DNA of 64,000 nt from Dendrobium chrysotoxum (lineage: Eukaryota; Streptophyta; Magnoliopsida; Asparagales; Orchidaceae): positions 19,216,657 to 19,280,656 of the forward strand of contig CM034314.1 of assembly GCA_019925795.1 (NCBI GenBank). The letters run 5' to 3'. The notes under the pieces were generated by a model. It was not told the origin of the DNA. It saw only the letters and a list, made by a program, of their open reading frames with translations, and ran no database searches. Every line of letters starts with the position of its first letter. Within the stretch, counting starts at the first letter, position 1. Both the position numbers and the translations under genes were made by a program. This document shows positions 11,681 to 23,741 of the stretch, in pieces.

Positions 11681-12420
11681 CAGATCCGACCTTCTGTGGG
11701 AAGCAATGCTTCCTTCCCTCAGGGTCCTCCAGTCTTCTTTTCCTTAAGGACAGATGTGAGTCATCGTGCTTTCTTTCCTTAGGATTAGATCTACTAGTGA
11801 TAGATAACGCCCTTTACGGCACCATTCTAGTTTCAAAATTCAAATCTTTAAGTCTGATCTCCTATATGAAGCAATACTATCTCCCTATGAGATCATCCAG
11901 TTCTCTTTTCTTTAGAGTAAGTATTCTCCTTCTCTTAAGATTAGATTCCCCAGTGATGGAATAAGTCCCCTGTGGCACCGTCCTGGAATCAATTTCAAAT
12001 TCTAAAATCAAACTCTCTTCTCCTCAAGGTTAGGCTTTTCTCCTTCCTTTAGGATTAGACTCCCCGGTGATGGAAAAAGTCCCCTGTGGCACCGTCCTGG
12101 ATTCAGTTCCCAAACCTATAATCAGATCTTCTTTTCCTGTAAGGATAGGATTCCTTCCCTTCCTTAGGATTAGATCCACTAGTGGTAGAGTACGCCCCTC
12201 GTGGCACTACCCTAGTATCAAATGTCAATTCGATCCTTTATAGTTAGGAGATCTTCCTTCCTATAAGATCACTCAGACTTCCTTCTCCTTTTGGGATAGA
12301 TTCTTCCTTTCCCTTAGGATTAGACCCACTAGTGGTAGAGTACGCCTTCTGTGGAACTACCCTAGTATCTATTTAAACCCCGTTTCCCCAGGGATAAATT
12401 TATCTTTCCCTTAGGATCAA
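11681..12420 (+). repeat. Degenerate extension of the 108-bp repeat family
   Basis: The same blocks recur at irregular spacing (about 11733, 11890, 12010, 12130, 12290): CTTTTCCTTAAGG-like start, TTAGGATTAGA, an AGTGATGGA-like box, and GTGGCACC. Some units also contain a hairpin like the previous array (for example 11692-11720). Confidence 0.75.
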
Positions 12421-12453
12421 AACTCCAGACTTGACCATTCTATTGGGTCAACG

Positions 12454-12494
12454 CCAATATGTGTAATAGAACTTCATTCTATTACACATATTGG
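12454..12494 (+). other. Perfect 18-bp hairpin next to the 3' LTR
   Basis: Left arm CCAATATGTGTAATAGAA at 12454-12471, loop CTTCA, exact complement at 12477-12494. It ends 9 bases before the LTR, on top of the G run that would serve as the plus-strand primer. Confidence 0.9.
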
Positions 12495-12503
12495 GGGTCC
12501 ATT
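12493..12503 (+). promoter_or_regulatory. Putative polypurine-tract region
   Basis: GGGGGTCCATT precedes the LTR start TGTTGACC. Position fits the primer for plus-strand synthesis, but only the G run is purine, so the call rests mostly on place. Confidence 0.45.
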
Positions 12504-15500
12504 TGTTGACCTCATTTTTGTATAAGGTCAGTAGGACCAATCCAGACCTTAGGATCATTCCAATCCTTAGGATCAATCCTGACTCTATGATCAATCTAAT
12601 CCTAGATCAATCCAGTTTCAAATCAATCCTGATCTCGGATCAATCTAATTTCCAAACTATTCTAGATCCTAGGATCTTTCTTAGATTTCAGATCTTAGGA
12701 TCAATCTAGACCTCAGGACCTTCCTAGAACCTAGATCTTAGGATTCTTTTAGATCCTAAGACTCTTCTTAGACCCTAGGATCTTCTTAGAATCCAAACTT
12801 TAGGATCTACTCTAGTTCCTAAGATTCTTCTAGATCCCAAACCTTAGGGTTTCCCAGACTCTAGGATCTTCCCAGACTCCAGTCCCTAGGATTTATTCTA
12901 GACCTTAGGATTCCTTTAAGCTGATCTGGACTCCAGGACCTATTCTAAACCCTAGGATTCTTCTAGATCAATCTTTCTCCAAAGCTCCAAATCACTTCCA
13001 GACCCTTGATTATGACTCATTGAGCAATAAACTGCATTTTGCTGGACTCAATTTGACCCCTAGTTGACCAGGGGTCAAAATGACTAAAATACCCCTATGG
13101 GGTATGAATAGTCACTTTGATCAAATGAGCTCCAAATCAAATACAACCACTTCCAGCAATTTTTAAATATCAAACCAAACCTGTTGGGCCCACTTCCAGC
13201 CCCTAGGTCAACTTGGTTGACCAAGTCAACCTAGTTTGACCAAACAGGCCTTTATGGGTCAAAATATGTCATTTTGACCAAATGACCTCCTCAGACCTTG
13301 GGACCACCACCATTAGTCTCCAAATGTCATTTCAAATCTATTGAGCCCATTTCCAGACCCTGGACCCACCTGGTTGACCAAGTCAACCAGGGTTGACCTA
13401 AAAGGCCCATTAAGGGTCCAAATAGGTCATTTTGACCAAATGACTTCTCCAGACCTTGAGATCACCACCAATAGACTCAGAATATCATCCTGAATTGGTT
13501 GGACCCAATCCATGACCTTGGGTCGACCTGGTTGACCAAGTCAACCTAGTTGACCCACTAGGCCCATTAAGGGCCTAAATAGGACATTTAACCCAGATGA
13601 TCATTTTGATCCTTCAAAATATCTCCACTAGACTCCAAACATCAAATCAAATTCATTGAGCCCAACTCTTGGCCCTGGGTCAACCTGGTTAACCAAGTCA
13701 ACCTAGGTTGACCACTTTAACCCTTAAGCTTTTACACATTGAATCAAACCCTTAATCAATTTCAAATTTATTCAAATTAATCTAATCACCCTCCTTAGGG
13801 ATTTAAGTTTGATTGGACCTTTGACCTAGTCAATAGTTGACTTGGTCAACTAACTCTAAGTCTGGTCAAAATTGATTTTATTTGAGTCAAAATCATTTCA
13901 ATGATCTAAACTTAAGTTCTCTAAATCTCCAAACCCTCAAATTCACCCTCTTGGATGTCTTGAACATTCCCATGTTTACCATGAGTTAAGTTTTGGTCAA
14001 AGTTGACCAAGTCAACTAAAACCCAAGCTTGGTCAAACTTAACTCAATTGAATCAAATCAAGGTTTATGATTTAATCAAACCCTCTAAAATGTTAAAATC
14101 ATTCTATTACATACCTTGAGTCATCTTAAACTCGTTGCAAGTCAAATCATGCATTATTTGACTTGGTCAAACTCTTACATTTGGTCAAATCATTTTAAAC
14201 CCCTTCCCTATGCCTTCAAACTCAATCTTTATGCTTTAAATTTTCTTTAATTCATTATTCCAGCACTCAATACCCTCCTCCAATGCCACCTCACCAGTCC
14301 ATGTGGAAGGTGGACTGGTCAATTGGTCAAATCAACCTCTTTAAGTGGTCAAAGAGGGTCAAAATCTCTCTTAAGCCCTAATCCATGCATTCTAAAACCC
14401 ATCCAGCTGTATAACCAAACTCTAGAAGCTTCCTGGAGCTTCTCCTAGCCTTTGGATCGAAATCATAGGGCTCAAATCATCTCCACATGCTCACATAGAA
14501 CAAAATGACCTTTACATGTCATTTGTCCTTGTGTCCTTTGATTCTTCTGCACCTAACTACCCTAGGGACAGATGTCTTAATCCTAGCAGCCCTCCCAGTC
14601 AATCCCGACCATTGATTCAACCTGGAGGCGTTTGAATAGGGCAAAACATCCTATTGAGCTCTCATTCAAACCTTTACACTCTCTCGCTCTCCCAGCTCTT
14701 CCAGACCCAGCCTCTAGCCTCCTTAAGTTCTATTCTTCTCCCCCATTCATTCCAACTCGACATCCACCGTTAAGACCTCGCCGGCGACGATCTTCCGACG
14801 AACCCAAGGTGGAATCCATCCTAGGCTCGAAGTTATCCATCCTGACGTCAAAAGCTAGGGGAATCTTCTACAAAAATTTGCGAGGACAGTCTACAAATTC
14901 AACCGAACCAAAACCTTGAAGATCTAACAGTAAAAACTCCTAAAATCTTTAGCCCTAGGTCACTTAGTTTAGAGATAATTAGCTTTTTATTAAATTCATC
15001 TTAAGTGAAAAAGAAACTCCCACACGATTTTTGTTCACATAGCTAGTCTAGGTTTCAAATTTCATAAATTTTGATTCATCCGATCGAGAGAACGAGCTCA
15101 AATATGGTTTCTAGGGCTCGGTTCGCAGCTCAGTTGAATTGGGCTAGATCCCAGCCGTTGATCTCCTAATCAACGGGCGTGATTTAGCCTTACCGCAGCA
15201 TTGATTAACCGCAGACTCTATCTCACGGTTAATTCTCCCGTCCGGCTGTATCTGGGCCTTTGATCCAGAACCGTGGGATCAATCGTCTGTCGTTTAATCT
15301 TTCTCCGCGAGATCAAACCACGGGCGTTGATCTCAACCGTTGATTCGTTACAGCGGATAATCAGACGGCAGGCAGGCTTTGCTGACTCGGATATGTAAAA
15401 CAGCGTGAAGCGATTGGCGGCTGACGCGTGTCTGACTGCCGCCGCCCAATCATTGGCGCCGCCGCATATTCCACTCCGCCAACCAGTGCCTGCCACGTGT

Positions 15501-18500
15501 CTTTCCGCCGCCCTTTCGTATTTAACAATGATTTTAAAATTATTTTAAAATCATTTTTTATTCTAATTTCTTTAAAATAAATATTAAATATTAATTTTAA
15601 GTAGTAGGATATATTATATATTAATATATTTAAAAAATTAAATTTTATTAATTTAAAATTATTATTAATCTAATTTTATAATTATATTAATTTTAAACAT
15701 TAATTATTATAAATTAATGATTAACATATAAAATATTAAATATTCTATTTAAATTTTAATTATTAAATATTAATTATTAAATATTAATTATCTTAAATAA
15801 TTTATAACTTTAATTAATAATTGATTTGTTTATTATTTTAATTAATATTAAATAAATTATTAACTTTAATTAATATTGAATAATTTTTTTTAAACCTTAA
15901 TTAATATATAATTTTGAATATTTTAATTAATATTAAATATTTGATTAATTTTAAATAATATTAAAAAGATTTAACACTTTAATATATATATATATATATA
16001 TTTTTAATATTCTAATTAATATTAAACATTTTATTGACATCTTAATTAATATTAATTTTGATTAGAAAGGTTTAAATATCATTTAAAATACTTTAAAGTT
16101 TAAAATAATTTTAAATATTTAAATATCATTTAATATTCTAATTAAATACTTAAATAATTAATTAATTTCAAACTTAATATTTTAATCTTAAAGATATTTG
16201 ACAATTTAAATAAAATCTAATTAAATTATTTAATATCATTTAAATGATTTATAATATTTTAATAATTTAATAATTAATTGATATTCATTGATTTAATTAA
16301 TTAATATCCAATAATTAATTGGTTATTCTTTTAAATTATTCTAATTTCGAAATTAATCCATTCAAACTATATTTTATGTTTCCATTAATTAAATATTTAA
16401 TTATTAATTAATATTAATTAATGGTTAACAATTTAAATATTTTTAAAAATTAATATATACATGTATGTATATATATTTAAATAATTTTAAAATTACAGAA
16501 AATTCTTAAGTTTTAAATTAACTGTTTTTTAAATTATTTTTAGTCTTTAATTAATTTGAAATTATTTAAAAATTCCTTTTAATTGATTTAAACTTCAAAA
16601 ATTCATAATAAATTCATTTTAAATCAAAAAATTAAGTATAATATATCAAAATTTTCAGAAAATTAAGCACTTTAATTTAAGATTAAATTCAGAGATCAAA
16701 ACTTGATTAATTGTAAATTATTTTGATTACTTAATTATTTTAGTATTTAATTAATATCTAATTAAATACTAAGTTAATTATTTTGAAAATTAAAAACTTA
16801 TTTTCAAATGATCTTAGTAGATCAGTGGATCTCTCATTTAGGTATTCAACTTACTCAAACCATATTTTCAACTATTTTCAATTTAAAAGTTATGTTTATA
16901 CATATGTAATTTTATATATATATTAGATATATATTTGAAATTATTTTAAAGTAATGCATATGTATTTAAATCCTTTATGATTGAGAGATCTACTTTGAAA
17001 TTTTAAACTTGGATTTAACATATTTGAATAGAAATCATGTGGGAATATTAATGAATAATTATGCTCTAATTATTTATTAATCTAATTAAGAATATTTAAT
17101 TAGTATAAATATTTGCATGTTTAGGACATACACACACCACTTAGTTTAAGGCTCTTTTAGACTTAGGATTGGTTGTGTTTGTATGTGTGCATATTATGCA
17201 TGTTATGTTAAGGGTTAGAAGAACTTTGATTTGAACCCATTTAAACTTAGTGTCATTAAGGACAATAATTAAGGACTTATTTAGATAACTTAGAATATTT
17301 CTAAAAATTAGGATTCACCTCCTATTGGTTTGAAACTTTGAACACTTAAACATAGTGACACTCTCAGCCCTAGAAAAATTTCCCACTAAATTTTGAAATC
17401 ATTAAACCTCTCAATTAACTTAATCAAAATTGACCCTTAATTAAGCTATTTAAACTTCCAGAAATTATAATAAATCAAATTTAAATCTAAAAATTATAAA
17501 TAATCTCAAACTGACCAGAATCAAATCCTTAATCAATGAAAAATAAAAGCCCCTTGACTGGAATTCAAAATTAAGTTTAATTTAAGTTTAATTGAAATTC
17601 AATATTTAATTAATTTAATTAATTAAAAATAATTAAAAATTCCAAAAATTTCTCAAACACTTGGAGATCACTCCTTAGGTCATTCCTGACCTTTGGAGTT
17701 GATTCTAAGGAGTTTGGAGGTCATTTGGATTCAAATCACAAAATGGGCTTTAATTAAACAATTTTAAAAATTCAATAAATACTCAAAACTTCAAAAATTC
17801 ATAACTAATTCAAATAAACTCTAAATTGAGCAAACTCAAAGGCATACAACTCATCTTAAGGTCTAATATTTATCAAAAATATTAAGTTTCCAGAAATCAA
17901 TCAAATTTGAAAAAGTCAACTTTTGGTCAAATCTAGTTCAAAATCAAGTCAAAACTTCAAACCTTCATAATAAAATATAGAAAAATCAAATTTCAGTGTA
18001 CTTACTATCTAACTGATCGTATTAAGGTCTAGTATTTTAATAAAATATTAACTTTCTAGAAAATACTTTTAATCAAAAAGTCAACTTTTGACCCTTGAAT
18101 TAAATCATTAAAATAATTCAAAAATTCCAAAATTCAATAAATTTCCAAAAATTCCAGAAAACACTAATTCAAACTTAAAACCAGCAATCAATCAATTCTA
18201 ATTAAAATTTAATTAACCTTCAATATTAATTAAACTTAAAGCACTTAATTATATCAGGTACCACTGGTAACCTAGGCCTACGAGGCTATTAAATTAGCCC
18301 CAAGGAATGTGAAATAAACTACATGGCCTCGGTGTACAACAAAGGTGGTATCCAACAAATAATCAAACTCAAATTTAAAATCAAATTCAAATCATTATGA
18401 TTTAAATTTTAATTAAAACTTCCTTAAACCTTTCAACCAACTAGAACATCAAACAACTTCAATCAAATGCCTATTTAGGACATATCAAAACCACATAGCC

Positions 18501-20948
18501 TACCTCACACACTTTAGATGGTTTTCTAGGGCAACCAACTCTAGTTTTAGGCTAGGCCGGTGTTTACTTTTCTGTTATGTGCCGGGTTTTTCGAGCTTTC
18601 ACTGCATGCTGTTTGCTAGAAATAGAATTGATGTGTTTATTTATTTAAATTTCAGCATTCTGTGATGTAAATGATTGTACGTTAGACCTACCCTTAGGTT
18701 AGAAATGATTTGTACTAATTCAATCTTATGCAGGTGGCCATGCTCATGCAGGGCATAAATTAAACGGGGCAAAAAATCATTAATATTAAAATTGCACAGG
18801 TGCTCCAGAAATTTGCTTAAGTCCCCCTTTAAATCAAAAAGAGCATGGCCAAGTGTGGCTGTGATTGAGCATTTTTAAATTTTAAATATATAACTGCTTG
18901 GGATGTCAAATGTAAACTGTTGATTATGAGGATAACCCTGCAGGTTGTTGAGTCTAGATTTTTAATTTTAATTGATGTAATTTGATTTAAATTGAGTTGT
19001 AAATTGTTTAAAGTGATTTGAGATTGAGATGTTTAAACATCCAATTTGGAATCCAAAGAGGAAGGAACATCCCTTAGGGGAGAGTTCCTATCCATTTGAA
19101 GATCCAAATTAGGATGAAGTTCAAATATCCAAAAAGAAAAGATAACACCCCTATTCAGGGGGAGTTTCTTTTCATTTGGGTATCCAGACCCGACGATCCG
19201 AGGAGTTCCAAGAAGACGAAGAAGTGAAGAATGAGAAGAATCTCAACTCTCAAAGTCACCTGAGTCTTAGGAGTAGAATCCGGGTTGTAGTCAGTGGTAC
19301 CCGGCCACTTTACTTTCCTGTAGACCATGGGTTGTATTTTTAAAAGGCACTTGCCTATGGACTTTCAGTTTGAGCATTTATTTAATTGATTTAATTATTT
19401 AATTGATTTGATTGATGTGTTGATTGCGATTAAGGACCTGTATGTTTTTAGTAGTTTATTTGGCGATCTTGCATGTCGTATTTGATTTAGCCTGGAACCC
19501 GATCGGAGGCTCGTGAGGGTACGGTCATAAACTTTTTCTACTTAAACAAAATTAAAAAAATTTAAGCTCAGATAGTAACTCTAACGCTTCTAAGAAGTAA
19601 GCCCGGACTCGTCGGGGGTTTTTCATGCGTACATATTGACTTTTCTCATCCGTGTTAGGCACCTCTCTGCCTGCGGGTTTTGGCAGACCGCCTGACCTAT
19701 TAAGGTGCAGTTCTGTCCAAGGGGATGTTGTGCAATCTCTAGGATAAAACATATTTTTAAGCCTGATTTTAAAACTGCTACATGTTGATTTAAGCATTTT
19801 ATTGAGTCAACTAGCATGCATTGCATTAGATACAAATTAAAAATTGAGTCTAAATATTTAATTGCATTTTTAGCTTAAGCATTTCACCCAATATAAGTTA
19901 GGGGTCAATTAGGAATCTGCTCTAGATGTTGACCCCAACTCCTCAAACTCAATCTTAAATAACATCCTTAACCACTCTTTCATAAATACTTTGACTCATG
20001 GTTTTGAAGCATTTAGGTGGTTTAGCTGGCTCCCCAATCCAGGCCGGGGTAAGTCCAGGATTGCATTGCATTAGCTAGGATTCGGGTCACTGATTTTTAG
20101 TACCCATTTTAGACTTAGGTTCTGAGGCATGTCTTCAATCCTAAGACCTCAACCTTTCAGGAATCTAATTCCCACCTTCTAATAAAATTGATCATTCAAA
20201 TTAAAAATCTCTTTCAATCTAATTCAAGCCCAACACTTAGGATAGGTTGGGGTGTTTCTGAAGTAATTCAGAATCTCAAAACACCTCATACTCTTCTTCC
20301 TTTGATTCCAGAAATAAGTGTTCAACTTTGATCCAATCCCTATTAAATTTTCAGTCCCTTAACCTTCCTTGATATCAAGCTTTAAATTCTTTAATGAAAT
20401 TCGTATCGCTATTTTAATCGAGAGTTTTCGTAGGAAATTTTCTGGTTTCCTATGATGTAATTAACTACGAGGGCTTGCGCTCGTAGGAGATTTAGAAACC
20501 CAGACCAGATTTTCAAAATCAAGTTTTTAAAACCTTAATTAGTTGTCTTTGGGAAATCAAAACAAAAAATGGCGATCGTTATCGTCATATTCAAGCGATT
20601 AACAATGAATGATATTTTCTTCCTTTGGGATGATATATCATCTATTGATATAACTTTAAATATGAAATTAACGATAATTTATCTAGATTATCGTGGCCAG
20701 ATATTTGATTGAACTTCATTTTGATCCTTTGGGATCATATGTGGTTTCTCCCTGAATCTGACTACGATATTCAGGATCAAGTTTGTGATTCTAAATTTGA
20801 ACTCATTATGAGATTTTATCGCTACCTTTCGAGATAGTATATTATCACTAATGGATGTTCAATTTCAGAATTCAAACTTAAAAATCAATTTTGAATTATT
20901 CTCAAAGATAATTAACCTTTTTCAAAAATATAATTTTCAATCAAAACA
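12504..20948 (+). mobile_element. 3' LTR of the Tat element (about 8.4 kb)
   Basis: Starts TGTTGACCTCATTTT and ends AATCAAAACA. It aligns in order along its whole length with the solo LTR at 1193-9155, which fixes both ends. Layout: AGGATC-rich repeats (12530-12980), TTGACC array (13060-13720), GC island (15120-15520), AT-rich block (15530-17110), then mixed sequence holding conserved boxes such as GGTACCACTGG (about 18257), a block near 19500 (GATCGGAGGCTCGTGAGGG) and one near 20465 (ACGAGGGCTTGCGCTCGTAG). Such length is far above what is usual for gypsy LTRs. No open frame in it (14632-14919, 15218-15496, 19552-19835) resembles a known protein. Confidence 0.92.
13060..13720. promoter_or_regulatory. 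W-box-like TTGACC array, 3' LTR copy
   Basis: Counterpart of 2040-2570, with repeated GGTTGACCAAGTCAACC blocks near 13215, 13374, 13530 and 13688. Kept despite clear divergence elsewhere between the two LTRs. Confidence 0.5.
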
Positions 20949-21741
20949 GTCCCGTACGATTCTGCGATCGTCCGGGATGATTACTGTAAATTCAGGAATT
21001 TCATCCAGAAGACTGCTCTGGTCGTCCAGAGGAACTTGTGTTGGAAGATCCAAAAAAGACTTAATCGTCCAGGACGATACGAATATCGTCCAGGACGATT
21101 AGTATAAAAAGGGTCAAAATCGTCCTGATGACCGCTCTGGACGTACAACTGAAACACAATAGACAATCCTGATCATCCCGGACAATCTTGCCATCGTCCC
21201 AGACGATATGATCGTATCAATTAAAAATTAATTACTTTCCTTAATTACCAGACTAATTTAGGCATGATTGTACTGGATCGTCCAGGATAATCAGACCAAA
21301 TATATTAAAATAAAAACTTGCCTAACTTGATCTGGCGGCCGAGAATTTTTGATTTGAGCATATCGTCACGTACGATGTCGGGATCGTCCAGGATGATCTG
21401 CTTAATCAGACACACTTAATTTGGTCGCCCTAATTAGGGTTTCTATTTTTACTTGATCGTCCAGGATTATGTGAATATCGTTCATGACGATCTGAACAAA
21501 AATTGAACAGAAACTCTAATTCACTCAAGCTCTCCCCCTGAGTGTGTGTGTGCAAGGTTACTTAGCTAGGGATCAGTTACATTACAATTGACTCAAGAAA
21601 AGAAAAATAATATATTTGGACACACTTGGACCCGATTTTGAGTTGGCTTGAGTTGCTCTTGATCTTTTGTACCTGAAATGGGTTAGCCAAGCAAAACATA
21701 ATAGAAACATGTTTGTCATCATCAAAACCAGATTTGTAATA
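20949..21741 (-). mobile_element. Copia 3' LTR, truncated by the Tat insertion
   Basis: Matches 30862-31675 of the 5' LTR closely, including the palindromes and the end GATTTGTAATA (GATTTGCAACA in the other copy). Homology starts at 20949 with GTCCCGTACG, exactly after the Tat LTR end. The missing part corresponds to 29997-30861. It contains perfect ATCGTCCAGGACGAT palindromes at 21064-21078 and 21085-21099. Confidence 0.92.
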
Positions 21742-21757
21742 ATCTCCTTCTTTTTTA
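21742..21757 (-). promoter_or_regulatory. Copia polypurine tract
   Basis: Read on the minus strand, TAAAAAAGAAGGAGAT directly precedes the 3' LTR start. A clean purine run in the right place for plus-strand priming. Confidence 0.85.
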
Positions 21758-22004
21758 TGATGGAAAATATATGTGTAGTAGTTTTAAAAAATAATAGAAC
21801 TAGGAGATCGAAAAATAAATTTTTTTAAATTTCATTGAACAATCAGAATAGTATAGAAAACACAAAGCTACTACAACTGAAATAAAAAACAAACACTACT
21901 ACAACTGACTCCCCCTTTTGACATCACAAAAAAGGAGGAGGGTAAGTAGAAAAATAGAAACAACAGTACAAACAGAAAAAGAAAAACAACTATAAAATAG
22001 AACA

Positions 22005-23135
22005 CTAAAATGGAGGCGGATCCTGATCCGAAGGAGGAGGTGGCTGTGGTGGTGTAAAGTAACTGTGGATGGCTGTAAAGTGGGCTCCAATCCAGGCAAT
22101 ATCCTGGTCGTGCTGCTGAGCAGCATAGTAAGTGAAGCGCTGCAGGTCCTCAGGGTGCCGCTGCTCCTGGGCAGCAACATACGAATCGAATCTGGCCTCC
22201 CACTGATCGAAGCACTGCACCAGATGGTCAAAAGGAGAAGCGATGCGAAGGGGAGCAGGTGCATCTGGTGCACCAGGAACGGGAATGGCTTCTTCCTCTT
22301 CCTCCTCAACATCTGGGGCGGGCTCCGGATGTAGTCGGGTGCTGTGTAGGACATGGAATGAATTGTTTGTGAAGAAGGAAGGAAGGATATTTGGAGCTTC
22401 TAGATACTGCAAGTCATATTTGGTTTCCAACGCATATGCAATGATATGTCCTAAGGCTAAATTTAGACGACGTCGATGACCCGGATCCCTAATAGTGGTG
22501 AGGTGCTCGATGTATCAGATAAGAAGGTCAGTGGCATTAAAATCTCGGTGAGCCAAGATGTAGTATGTGGTCAGAGATAGTAATGGAGTGATGTGAATTT
22601 GATCCCCAGCCTTTGGGATGACAGAGGAACGAAGGACGTGCTGAATGGTCCGTGCATCCTTAAGGAGGAAAGTGCAAGCATTATCATGGTAGGGTGCAGT
22701 CGTGTTTTGAAGAAAGTGATTGGCGATACTCCAATCATAGTCAGGGTCAGTAATAAGAGTGTGGAGTTTGTCACCCGTAACAGAGAGTTGAAGGATGTTA
22801 TGAAAGTCCTGAGCAGTGAGTTCTACAGGATGTTGATTCACATAGGAGCGGAGGGTGGAATAGTTAGCAGAAATGCGCAGATTGGCGAAAAAAACTTGAA
22901 GAAGTTCAATGCTAAACAGAAAGGCGAGAGTAAGGATGAAAGTGAGGGAGGTGTGCGCAAAAAGATCAAGAACATGATAGGTAAGGGTGCGGAGATTTAC
23001 TATTTTCGACTGTGTGATCCCCACCTCACGATAGCGCTCAAAGGCAGCCTCATCGGCTGCATTGGGAAAGCGGGGATCAACATTCCCCCGCGATGAACTC
23101 GCACCCTTTTACCACGAACGCTTCCCGCCAGCCAT
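22005..23135 (-). pseudogene. Envelope-position ORF of the copia element (plant transposon protein type)
   Basis: One minus-strand frame from ATG at 23135-23133 to TAG at 22007-22005, about 376 codons. It is broken by TAA around 23111 and TGA at 22517-22515; both can arise by C-to-T change. The middle resembles the plant transposon protein family that appears as an extra ORF in several retroelements (FANLR near residue 75, then a YVNQH-like strand and a DYDW segment). A hydrophobic run lies near residues 55-70. The tail has a run of Glu and then Pro/Gln-rich sequence. Sireviruses such as SIRE1 carry an env-like gene in this place; I see no fusion or receptor motif, so I name it by position only. 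Plus-strand frames at 22065-23096 and the minus frame at 21899-22354 are shadows. Confidence 0.75.
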
Positions 23136-23195
23136 TAGAAAGCAAAAGTGAAGGAGAGTGGAAGGAGATGTGTCAAAGAAAAGATGAAGAAACGG

Positions 23196-23207
23196 CTATT
23201 TAAATAG
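23196..23207 (-). promoter_or_regulatory. TATA-like box upstream of the envelope-position ORF
   Basis: CTATTTAAATAG, itself a palindrome, sits about 60 bases before the ATG at 23135 with a CT-rich leader between. Directly upstream is the palindrome cluster 23217-23741. The order enhancer-like sites, TATA box, short leader, ATG suggests a promoter. Confidence 0.5.
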
Positions 23208-23216
23208 AAGTCGGTC

Positions 23217-23741
23217 ATATCGTCCCGTATGATCGCAATATCGTCCAGGACGATAGGAGTATTTATGACGGCCAGGATGATTGGTCAAAAAGGCGGTCGT
23301 ATCGTCCAGGACGATCAGAGATCGTCTAGGATGATTAGATACAGGCGATCGTCCCGAGGAGTCAGGCAGGACGACCATTGATGAAAAGTATCGTCCATGA
23401 CAATTAGGTAGATCGTCCAGGACGATATGCAATAAATGTGTCGGACGGGCCGAATTTGAATCGTCCAGCTTCTGACACGTGGATCGTCCGAGACGATATA
23501 GTGGATCGTCCAGGACGATGACCAATAATTGGCGCAATTGCAGCTGTTCAATCAGATCAGGAAGATATGGATTATATCGCCCAGGACGATATAAGGATCT
23601 TCCGGGACTATCACCAATAATTGGTGTACTCAATAGTAGGATCAGTGTGGGGACGATTTGAATGGATCATCCAGGATGATTGATGGATCGTCTAGGACGA
23701 AGAAGATCATCCAGGACGATGTGGGGATCGTCCAGGAAGAT
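23217..23741. repeat. Cluster of ATCGTCCAGGACGAT palindromes, internal
   Basis: About 15 full or decayed copies in 525 bases. Perfect copies are at 23240-23254, 23301-23315, 23412-23426 and 23505-23519; near copies at 23218, 23321, 23483, 23576, 23666, 23685, 23704 and 23727. Decayed copies mostly differ by C-to-T at the CG. The same word fills the LTRs of this element. Confidence 0.9.

Larger units (their letters stand above)
1..20948 (+). mobile_element. Ty3/gypsy Tat-clade LTR retrotransposon, 3' portion
   Basis: Seen: RT C-terminus, a first degenerate RNase H, a second RNase H with its own DEDD residues, a DD35E integrase with a GPF-type C-terminal module, a repeat-rich 3' UTR, then a long LTR that begins TGTTGACC and ends AAAACA. 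Established: a second, archaeal-type RNase H between RT and integrase marks the plant Tat group. The 5' LTR, gag, protease and most of RT lie to the left of the window. A solo LTR of the same family (1193-9155) interrupts the pol gene. The right edge abuts a cut copia LTR, so the flanking target duplication should be GTCCC (20949-20953). All coding parts are in one reading frame once the solo LTR is ignored, but stops make the element dead. Confidence 0.93.

Noticed and set aside
11183..11747. Long overlapping ORFs on both strands, 160 and 177 residues
   Set aside because: They are the 108-bp tandem repeat (36 codons) read out; the protein is repetitive and has no family match.
14632..14919. 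95-residue ORF in the 3' LTR
   Set aside because: No counterpart frame survives in the collinear solo LTR; composition is low in information.
22065..23096. Plus-strand ORFs of 78-167 residues
   Set aside because: Antisense to the envelope-position pseudogene, which has the family resemblance.
23217..23741. CRISPR-like array of short repeats
   Set aside because: Spacing is irregular, the word is palindromic and decayed, and the context is a plant retrotransposon.
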